Positions 5,715-10,227 of a stretch of 10,227 nt of DNA are shown piece after piece. The position numbers were made by a program, and so were the translations under genes. The stretch covers positions 1 to 10,227 of the forward strand of contig CANRNA010000048.1 in NCBI GenBank assembly GCA_947631805.1, in the 5' to 3' direction. This DNA comes from an uncultured Oscillospiraceae bacterium. Lineage in GTDB: Bacteria; Bacillota; Clostridia; Oscillospirales; Oscillospiraceae. The stretch's first letter is position 1. Every line of letters begins with the position of its first letter. The notes under the pieces were generated by a model. The model did not search any database and was not told where the DNA came from. It saw only the letters and a program-made list of their open reading frames with translations.

Positions 5715-6881
5715 TCACTTGTTCAGTATCCGGGCGATAGGCGGCCGGACCACCTTCATCGCCCCCTTGGGGCAGAACTCCTGACAGCAGAAGCAGCGGA
5801 TGCACTTCCCCCTGTCGATGCGGGGCAGTTTATCCCGCATGGTGATGGCCTTGGCCGGGCATATCTCGGCGCACTTTCCGCAGCCCACGCACGCCCCCTT
5901 CTCCGGGCCGGGCCGGGAGCTGAGGGCCTTCTGCATGACCTTGCCGAAGGCACGCTTCAAAGGGCTGTTCCCCTCTCCCAGGAGCATCTCCCCGAAGAAG
6001 ACCACGTCGTTTTTCGTCCCGATGTTGTTGAAATCCGCCACCCGGAGGGCGTCCACGTCCCCGGCGATGTCCAGCTCCCGCCAGCTTGCCGGGATGAGCC
6101 CCCGCTCATAGGCCGCCTCCAGCGTGGGCACGTCCTCCCGCCGCAGGCCGATGAGCTCCGCGCACACCAGGTCCGCCCGGTGGGGGGACCGGGACGCCGC
6201 CAGCAGTCCCATGGGCTTGGCGTCCCCCATGGTGGGGCCGTTGCCGTCCATGCCCACCACCCCGTCCACGATGGACAGGTCCGGTCTGAAATACTCGTCC
6301 AGGTCCACGATCATCCTGGCGAAGTCGGCGGCGTTGGGATATTTATAATGGTATTCCGGCTTGAGGGTGCCGGGAATGGTCCCAAACATGTTCTTGGCCG
6401 CCGCGGACATGGCCATCATCCCGTGGCTTTTCAGCTTGCAGAAGTCTATGAGCCCGTCGCAGCCGTCCAGCCAGCCCGTATAGGTGAACCGCTTGGCCAC
6501 CGCCCCGGCGGGGTTGTCCGCCTCCTTCTGGGTGAAGTCCATGTTCAGCTCCGCCCCCGCCGCCTCCGCCTGGTGCATGCCCGTGGCCCGGTACACGTTT
6601 TTCACGTAGGCGGCCGTGAACAGGCCGCCGGGGCTGTCCCCGATGACCACCGAGGCCGCCCCCCGCTCCAAAAGGAGCTTCGTCAGCGCCGACAGCAGCA
6701 CGGGATGGGTGGTGGCCCCCGCCTCCGGCTTCAAAAAGCTCACCAGGTTGGCTTTGATGCCCACCCGCATCCCCGGCTTCACGAAGTCCAGCCCGCCGAT
6801 GGGCTCCAGGGCCCGGATAAGGGCCTCCCGGCACGCCCCCTCCTCATAAGCGGGGCAGGATACGATGGATACGTCTTTCAT
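5715..6881 (-). CDS. DUF362 protein with two C-terminal [4Fe-4S] ferredoxin motifs
   Basis: A 388-residue iron-sulfur protein of the DUF362 family; function of the family is not settled, but an electron-transfer or redox role is likely. The DUF362 region spans about 36-300 (VGIKANLVSF, THPVLLSALTKLL, VVIGDSPGG, CDGLIDFCKLKSHGMMAMSAA, KNMFGTIPG, LSIVDGVVGMDGNGPTMG). The tail is a 2x[4Fe-4S] ferredoxin: Cys331, 334, 337, 341 followed by Pro, and Cys360, 363, 366, 370 followed by Pro; both sets are complete. No signal peptide or membrane helix, so cytosolic. The start at 6881 forms ATGA with the stop of the small ORF upstream, and AAGGAGG lies about 10 bases before it. tatD follows after 10 bases. 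The pairing with tatD gives no obvious shared pathway. Confidence 0.92.
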   Translation of the reverse strand: MKDVSIVSCPAYEEGACREALIRALEPIGGLDFVKPGMRVGIKANLVSFLKPEAGATTHPVLLSALTKLLLERGAASVVIGDSPGGLFTAAYVKNVYRATGMHQAEAAGAELNMDFTQKEADNPAGAVAKRFTYTGWLDGCDGLIDFCKLKSHGMMAMSAAAKNMFGTIPGTLKPEYHYKYPNAADFARMIVDLDEYFRPDLSIVDGVVGMDGNGPTMGDAKPMGLLAASRSPHRADLVCAELIGLRREDVPTLEAAYERGLIPASWRELDIAGDVDALRVADFNNIGTKNDVVFFGEMLLGEGNSPLKRAFGKVMQKALSSRPGPEKGACVGCGKCAEICPAKAITMRDKLPRIDRGKCIRCFCCQEFCPKGAMKVVRPPIARILNK

Positions 6882-7024
6882 GGCTCTTCAGCCTCCTTCA
6901 GCCGTTTGAACAGCCGGGCGGACCAGAACTCCATGCCCAGCTCGTCTATGTAAAAATGCAGTATCGCCCGGTAGTTCTTCGTGGCCGTGCCCACCATCAT
7001 GAGCGCCGCCCCCTGTCCCATCAT
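6878..7024 (-). CDS. Unknown small protein, start uncertain (about 48 residues)
   Basis: I do not recognise this protein. The frame is open from 7162, but the part before about 7060 lies over the previous gene's 3' end and a hairpin region, so the true start is probably the double ATG at 7024/7021. From there about 48 residues follow: a Gly/Ala/Met-rich apolar stretch (MMGQGAALMMVGTA), then an aromatic, amphipathic helix-like part (YRAILHFYIDELGMEFW) and a basic/acidic tail (RLFKRLKEAEE). Third codon positions are nearly all G or C, as in neighbouring genes, which supports real coding. Its TGA overlaps the ATG of the DUF362 gene (ATGA), the strongest sign that it is translated with it. The ribosome site is weak (GGGATGG, too close). 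ATG at 7105 is an alternative without a site. It could also be the remnant of a longer gene. Confidence 0.45.
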   Translation of the reverse strand: MMGQGAALMMVGTATKNYRAILHFYIDELGMEFWSARLFKRLKEAEEP

Positions 7025-7062
7025 ATACCATCCCGCCCCCCAGCGCAAGAAAAAAGCACACC

Positions 7063-7137
7063 ATGACGCCAGAGCCGGAGCGTCCGCCCCGGCTCTGATG
7101 ATCATACCGCTTTTCTGTTCGGGAGCCCCGGCGTCAT
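7063..7137 (-). other. Nested inverted repeats between DUF2442 and the small ORF
   Basis: A perfect 9-bp inverted repeat (CAGAGCCGG 7070-7078 with CCGGCTCTG 7089-7097, loop 10) sits inside an outer perfect 8-bp pair (ATGACGCC 7063-7070 with GGCGTCAT 7130-7137). The outer right arm covers the DUF2442 stop codon. On the minus strand a T6 run follows about 13 bases after the inner stem, too far for a standard intrinsic terminator. It may attenuate read-through from the DUF4160/DUF2442 module into the downstream genes. Confidence 0.4.
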
Positions 7138-7487
7138 TCCGAGGGCACCGGGACGCTGTCAAGATAGCAGGTCTCCGGGCTGATGTCCACCTTGTTGCTC
7201 CACACAGCGCCGCTGTCTACTGCCGGGTCCTTGTCCCAGCACACACAATGGGACTCATCCAGATACGCCCGCAGAAACACCGCCGGGTCGGCCAGGAAAG
7301 AAAAAACCGTCCCCTGCCGGATGTCCGGCCTCATATCCAGCCGCCGACGCTCACCGTTGTCAAAGTCCAGCAGAATGGTAAAGTCCTTCTCCGGCGTCGC
7401 CTTCACGATAGTCCTGCGCCCGGCGGCGAAGTACTCCGCCGTCCGACGGTCGAGCCCCCGCGCAAGGTAGTATTCCACGCTGTTCAT
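7134..7487 (-). CDS. DUF2442 domain protein, partner of DUF4160
   Basis: A 117-residue protein with a DUF2442 domain at about residues 27-108: DFTILLDFDNGERRRLDMRP (35-54), GTVFSFLADPAVF, a W in the CWDKD stretch, and the closing VDISPETCYLDS (100-111), which matches the family's usual D-L-x-P-x-x-L/C-Y ending. Function of DUF2442 is unproven. The N-terminal 25 residues (YYLARGLDRRTAEYFAAGRR) are helical and could form a small DNA- or partner-binding extension; this is inference. The start at 7487 is 9 bases after the DUF4160 stop, with GTGAGG overlapping that stop, so the two are translated together. Pairs of DUF4160 and DUF2442 genes recur in bacteria and have been treated as toxin-antitoxin-like; which partner would be toxic cannot be told from the sequence. 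Confidence 0.85.
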   Translation of the reverse strand: MNSVEYYLARGLDRRTAEYFAAGRRTIVKATPEKDFTILLDFDNGERRRLDMRPDIRQGTVFSFLADPAVFLRAYLDESHCVCWDKDPAVDSGAVWSNKVDISPETCYLDSVPVPSE

Positions 7488-7496
7488 GGCCTCGCC

Positions 7497-7757
7497 TCAC
7501 TTCAAAGGCTCAATGGGGAAAAGCTCCTGCTTTCTTTCCGCAAGCAGCCAATTCTCCATGAGCTCTTCCTGATGGAAGGCGGCCCACCCCAGCAGCATTT
7601 TCAGCTGCTTGCTGGGAATGCTTCCTTCCAGCACTTCAATATCCTGTATCGTCACCAGCACCTCCTCGCCGCCATAGGTGGCGTGGAAATGGGGCGGCTG
7701 ATGCTCCCGCCAGTTAATGTAGACCTTTATGCCCCGAAACATGCAGATCGTCGGCAT
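7497..7757 (-). CDS. DUF4160 domain protein, first gene of a toxin-antitoxin-like pair
   Basis: An 86-residue protein consisting of one DUF4160 domain: MPTICMFRGIKVYINW at the start and the family's hallmark EHQPPHFHA (18-26), with conserved His19, His23 and His25, then a helical C-terminal half (QLKMLLGWAAFHQEELMENWLLAERK). The start was set at 7757 because GGAGGG (7764-7769) lies 6-7 bases upstream; the frame stays open to 7817, but that would place the start inside the promoter. Biochemical activity is unknown. A strong promoter and a palindrome lie directly upstream, and the DUF2442 gene follows after 9 bases, so the two form a self-contained module. Confidence 0.88.
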   Translation of the reverse strand: MPTICMFRGIKVYINWREHQPPHFHATYGGEEVLVTIQDIEVLEGSIPSKQLKMLLGWAAFHQEELMENWLLAERKQELFPIEPLK

Positions 7758-7770
7758 CGCTGACCCTCCA

Positions 7771-7790
7771 ATACATTCTCTTAAATGTAT
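7771..7790. promoter_or_regulatory. Perfect inverted repeat, probable operator of the DUF4160/DUF2442 module
   Basis: ATACATT (7771-7777) and AATGTAT (7784-7790) form a perfect 7-bp inverted repeat with a 6-base centre. It touches the -10 box (7789-7794) and covers the expected transcription start, ending next to the ribosome site (7764-7769). A bound repressor here would block initiation, the usual arrangement in self-regulated toxin-antitoxin operons. The binding protein is not known. As RNA, the repeat would form only an AU-rich, weak hairpin. Confidence 0.6.
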
Positions 7791-7817
7791 CGTATAGGAT
7801 TGCGTTCTTGTTGTCAA
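7789..7817 (-). promoter_or_regulatory. Promoter of the DUF4160/DUF2442 module
   Basis: On the minus strand a perfect TTGACA (7812-7817) is followed after exactly 17 bases by TACGAT (7789-7794, four of six matches to TATAAT). The start codon lies about 32 bases beyond the -10 box. Confidence 0.75.
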
Positions 7818-7853
7818 TAGGCCGCTGGAGAAAAAAACGGCGCTTACGGCTGC

Positions 7854-7894
7854 AAGATGAAAGCAGACACGAGAAAAGTGCCTGCTTTCATCTT
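7854..7894 (-). terminator. Long hairpin at the end of the opp-DUF3899 operon
   Basis: A perfect 13-bp stem (7854-7866 with 7882-7894) continues, after one A-C mismatch, with CAC/GTG and a GAGAAAA loop. It starts 23 bases past the DUF3899 stop codon. On the minus strand a run of seven T (7831-7837) comes 16 bases after the stem, later than in a standard intrinsic terminator. Placement between the operon end and the next promoter (7812) favours transcription termination, or 3' end protection. Confidence 0.5.
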
Positions 7895-7917
7895 ATGTCG
7901 TGCGATACGATAAGAGC

Positions 7918-8316
7918 TCAGCTGTAATACAGCCCCAGCAGGGCCGCGGCCAGGGCGAGATACGCCACGCCGACGAACAGCACGCATTTCACGTCCGCGC
8001 CCTTTCGCTCCCGGCGCATGGCCTTGTACTCCCCATAGGTCAGGCGGCTTTCAAACCGGTCCTTCCGCAGGGAGAACTTACGCAGCAGGGTGCGCACGGC
8101 AAAGCCCATGGCGTCGAAGGCCCCGCCGGAACCCACCAGCGCCAGCGCGCCGAAGCAGGCCAGTATCACCCCCGCCACGAATGCGCCGTCGCACAGCATG
8201 CGCAGCGCCGTGGGGTCCTCATAATTGCCGTACTCAAAGGCCACGACCCCACCGGCGATGGCAAGGCCCACGGCAGCTGTGACGAACCAGGCCCTATACC
8301 GTCGGAGGAAATTCAT
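7918..8316 (-). CDS. DUF3899 small membrane protein
   Basis: A 132-residue integral membrane protein with a DUF3899-like core; function unknown. Three hydrophobic segments are visible at about 10-28, 44-65 and 110-130, separated by a strongly basic loop (RKFSLRKDRFESRLTYGEYKAMRRERK, 79-105 region) containing the family's typical YxEYK-like stretch. The first residues are basic (RRYR), with no cleavage site. Its ATG at 8316 overlaps the oppF stop codon (ATGA), so it is the last gene of the transporter operon and probably translated by coupling; a GGCGGAG lies upstream within oppF. The context suggests an accessory role near the peptide permease, but DUF3899 genes also occur in other settings, so this is inference only. 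Confidence 0.75.
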   Translation of the reverse strand: MNFLRRYRAWFVTAAVGLAIAGGVVAFEYGNYEDPTALRMLCDGAFVAGVILACFGALALVGSGGAFDAMGFAVRTLLRKFSLRKDRFESRLTYGEYKAMRRERKGADVKCVLFVGVAYLALAAALLGLYYS

Positions 8317-9533
8317 AGACCGTACTCCGCCTTGTACCGGGCCATCTCCTCGCCGTTGCAGCTGACGAAGTGGCCGGGGATGATCTCCCGGAACGTCGGT
8401 CCCTCCCGGGAGTAGTCGTGGGCAATGGCGGGCTGGTAGACGATGCGCTTGCGGCGCTGCTCATAGTCCGGGTCGGGCAGGGGTATGGCGGACAGCAGCG
8501 AGCGGGTATAGGGGTGCATGGGGTGGGCGAACAGCTCGTCCGAGGGGGCCAGCTCCACGATCTTGCCAAAATACATCACCGCGATCCGGTCGGAGAAATA
8601 CTTCACCACGGAAAGGTCATGGGCGATGAACAGGATGGTCAGGCCCATCTCCCGCCGCAGGTCGTTGAGCAGATTGATGACCTGGGCCTGGATGGACACG
8701 TCCAGGGCGGACACCGGCTCGTCGGCGATGATAAGGTCCGGCCTCATGATGATGGCACGGGCGATGCCGATGCGCTGGCGCTGGCCGCCGGAGAACTCGT
8801 GGGGGTACCGGTCGGCGTGCTCCTTCACCAGGCCCACCCGCTCCAGCATCTGATAGACCTGCTCGTTTATGACCTTTTCGTCCTTCACCCCCTGGATGCG
8901 CAGCCCCTCGGCGATGATCTCCCGCACGGTCATGCGGGGGTTCAGCGAGGAGATGGGGTCCTGGAACACCATCTGCATCCTGGTGACGATATTCTCATGG
9001 GCCGCCTGGTGCAGCAGCGCGTCCCGCTCCTTTTCCAGCGCCCGGCGCGGCTCCCCGGAGAGCGCGGCCAGCCGGGGCTCGTATTGCTCCCGTATCTCCC
9101 GCGTCCGGCGCTCCCGGTAGAGCTTTACGCAGTCCTTCTGGTCGCGGCGGGCCTCCTTCGCGGCCTGCTTCTGCTCCTGGATGAAGGAAGCAAGACGCTG
9201 CTCCTCGGCCTGTACGGCCTGGGCGTCCCCGGCCTTTTTCAGCGCCTCTATCCGCTGGGCGGCGCTCTTCTTCTCCGCGGCGATGGCGTCGGTGAAGGTC
9301 CTGGGCCCGGCGCTGATGCGCTGGCCCTTGAAGATGACCTCGCCGCCGGTGATGTTGTACAGCTTGATGATGGCCCGGCCGGTGGTGGTCTTGCCGCAGC
9401 CGGACTCCCCCACCAGGCCGAACACCTCGCCGGGGTATACGTCGAAGCTGATGTCATCCACGGCCTTGAAGTCCTTGCGGCCGAAGTACTGCTTCAAATG
9501 GCGTACCTGCAGGATGGGCTCACGGTCATCCAT
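8313..9533 (-). CDS. oppF: Oligopeptide ABC transporter ATP-binding protein with a helical insertion
   Basis: One of the two ATPase subunits that power an oligopeptide importer of the Opp/Ami type at the inner face of the membrane. Seen in 406 residues: Walker A GESGCGKTT (42-50), Q-loop VFQDP with Gln191, signature FSGGQRQR (247-254), Walker B LIIADEP (267-273), D-loop SALD, H-loop His305, and the C-terminal peptide-family tail with HPYTRSLLSAIPLPDP (340-355) and HDYSREGP. The AmiF/OppF-like ending (GHFV..N.EEMARY) supports oppF. Odd: Walker A Lys to Q-loop is about 143 residues against roughly 45 in usual OppF; the extra about 100 residues (75-183) are rich in Lys, Arg, Glu, Ala and Gln and look like a helical hairpin. 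The start at 9533 overlaps oppD by 8 bases, with GAGGAGG 6 bases before it. Confidence 0.93.
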   Translation of the reverse strand: MDDREPILQVRHLKQYFGRKDFKAVDDISFDVYPGEVFGLVGESGCGKTTTGRAIIKLYNITGGEVIFKGQRISAGPRTFTDAIAAEKKSAAQRIEALKKAGDAQAVQAEEQRLASFIQEQKQAAKEARRDQKDCVKLYRERRTREIREQYEPRLAALSGEPRRALEKERDALLHQAAHENIVTRMQMVFQDPISSLNPRMTVREIIAEGLRIQGVKDEKVINEQVYQMLERVGLVKEHADRYPHEFSGGQRQRIGIARAIIMRPDLIIADEPVSALDVSIQAQVINLLNDLRREMGLTILFIAHDLSVVKYFSDRIAVMYFGKIVELAPSDELFAHPMHPYTRSLLSAIPLPDPDYEQRRKRIVYQPAIAHDYSREGPTFREIIPGHFVSCNGEEMARYKAEYGL

Positions 9534-10227
9534 TGGCGGCCTCCTCCCTCTCCCGCATCCGGCGGATGCGGTCCGTCACGCTCTTGGGCGGGTCTATTTT
9601 GGGCGCCTTGGGGTGCAGCAGCCACGTGGCCGCCCAGTGGGTATCGGATATCTGGAACATAGGCGGCTCCCGCTCAAAGTCCACCGCCAGGGCGTTGGCG
9701 TTGCGCTCGGCAAAGGCGTCGCCCTTGGGGGGATAGATCATGTTGGGGGGCGTGCCCTGAATGGCCTCCAGCTTTTCCTTGGTGTCCAGGTCCGGCATGG
9801 ACGCCAGCAGCGCCCAGGTGTAGGGGTGGGCCGGGTGATAGAAGATATCCCTGGCCGTGCCGAACTCCACGATCTTTCCGGCGTACATCACTGCCACCCG
9901 GTCGGCCATATTGGCCACCACGCCCAGATCGTGGGTGATGAAGATGACGCTGATATTGCGCTTGCGCTTGACCTCGTTGATGAGCTCCAGTATCTGGGCC
10001 TGGATGGTCACGTCCAGGGCGGTGGTGGGCTCGTCGCAGATGAGGATGTCCGGATTGGCCGCCACGGCGATGGCGATCACGATGCGCTGGCGCATGCCCC
10101 CGGAGAACTCGAAGGGGTACTCCTTAAAGCGCTTGCGCGGCTCTTTTATCCCCACGTCCTCCATGATGCGGATGGCCTTGTCGTAGGCCGCCTGCTTGGA
10201 GACCTTGTTGGTCATGGTGAAGCTCAT
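9526..10227 (-). CDS. oppD: Oligopeptide ABC transporter ATP-binding protein, 5' end cut by window edge
   Basis: The second ATPase subunit of the peptide importer, partnering OppF. Only the C-terminal 233 residues are inside: the signature FSGGMRQR, Walker B DILICDEP, the TTALD D-loop, the H-loop ITHD, and a C-terminal domain with HPYTWALLASMPDLD and REPPMFQISDTHWAATWLLHPKAP. That tail is the Opp/Ami oligopeptide type; the three cysteines of many dipeptide-type DppD tails (GCxFxxRC...C) are replaced (GDAFAERN...). Walker A and the Q-loop lie beyond the right edge, so the Met codon at 10225-10227 is internal, not the start. Its TGA (9526-9528) lies inside the first codons of oppF, showing coupled translation. 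Permease and binding-protein genes would be expected upstream, outside the window. Confidence 0.93.
   Translation of the reverse strand: MSFTMTNKVSKQAAYDKAIRIMEDVGIKEPRKRFKEYPFEFSGGMRQRIVIAIAVAANPDILICDEPTTALDVTIQAQILELINEVKRKRNISVIFITHDLGVVANMADRVAVMYAGKIVEFGTARDIFYHPAHPYTWALLASMPDLDTKEKLEAIQGTPPNMIYPPKGDAFAERNANALAVDFEREPPMFQISDTHWAATWLLHPKAPKIDPPKSVTDRIRRMREREEAANG

Noticed and set aside
5691..6953. Plus-strand frame of 420 codons opposite the DUF362 gene
   Set aside because: Shadow frame; the minus strand carries two complete ferredoxin cysteine motifs.
7788..7912. TATCGTAT (7788-7795) and its reverse complement (7905-7912) as ends of an inserted element
   Set aside because: Only 8 bases, with no target duplication or recombinase; one copy coincides with promoter sequence, so chance is a sufficient explanation.
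8370..9662. Plus-strand frame of 430 codons opposite oppF
   Set aside because: Shadow frame; all ABC ATPase motifs lie on the minus strand.
10225..10227. ATG at the right edge as the oppD start
   Set aside because: The protein from here lacks Walker A and the Q-loop, which must lie upstream outside the window; this Met is internal.
1..10227. CRISPR arrays, tRNA/rRNA genes, insertion sequences, phage or restriction genes
   Set aside because: No regularly spaced repeats, cloverleaf-like segments, transposase or integrase motifs were seen on either strand by reading.

Overview
The window reads as chromosomal DNA from a high-GC, Gram-positive Firmicute of the gut Oscillospiraceae/Ruminococcaceae type (Oscillibacter/Flavonifractor-like). 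This is inferred from strongly GC-rich third codon positions, GGAGG-type ribosome binding sites, an Ami/Opp-type peptide permease, an SLH-domain surface protein and a DUF362-ferredoxin protein. No RNA gene, insertion sequence, CRISPR array or prophage is visible. All genes but one lie on the minus strand.

Left part (1-2450). A type I glyceraldehyde-3-phosphate dehydrogenase (gap, minus, C-terminus cut by the window edge) is transcribed divergently from a PAS/HATPase sensor-kinase-like gene (plus). Both have recognisable promoters in the shared 284-bp spacer. The dehydrogenase carries residues at its cofactor-selecting positions that point away from strict NAD use. The kinase-like protein keeps its ATP-binding boxes but has serine where the phospho-accepting histidine should be, and no response regulator is beside it. 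Two GC-rich hairpins separate it from the convergent surface-protein gene.

Centre (2452-7134). A secreted 774-residue protein has a signal peptide, an acidic linker, two tandem repeats of about 240 residues and three C-terminal SLH modules for wall anchoring. The middle of its second repeat is much poorer in GC than the rest. Further upstream on the same strand is a tightly packed cluster: an unknown small ORF, a DUF362 protein with two [4Fe-4S] ferredoxin motifs, and a TatD-family metal hydrolase. The small ORF and the DUF362 gene overlap by ATGA; tatD starts 10 bases after the DUF362 stop.

Right part (7134-10227). A DUF4160-DUF2442 two-gene module has its own promoter (perfect TTGACA box) and a perfect 7+7 inverted repeat over the -10/start region, as expected of a self-regulated toxin-antitoxin-like cassette. 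Upstream lies the 3' end of an oligopeptide ABC transporter operon, oppD (cut by the edge)-oppF-DUF3899 membrane protein, with overlapping stop/start codons at both junctions. OppF carries an insertion of about 100 residues, charged and helix-like, between Walker A and the Q-loop.

The points most worth following up are the OppF insertion, the histidine-less kinase, the operator of the DUF4160/DUF2442 module, the cofactor-site changes in GAPDH, and the mosaic surface protein. I see no clearly new multi-gene system.
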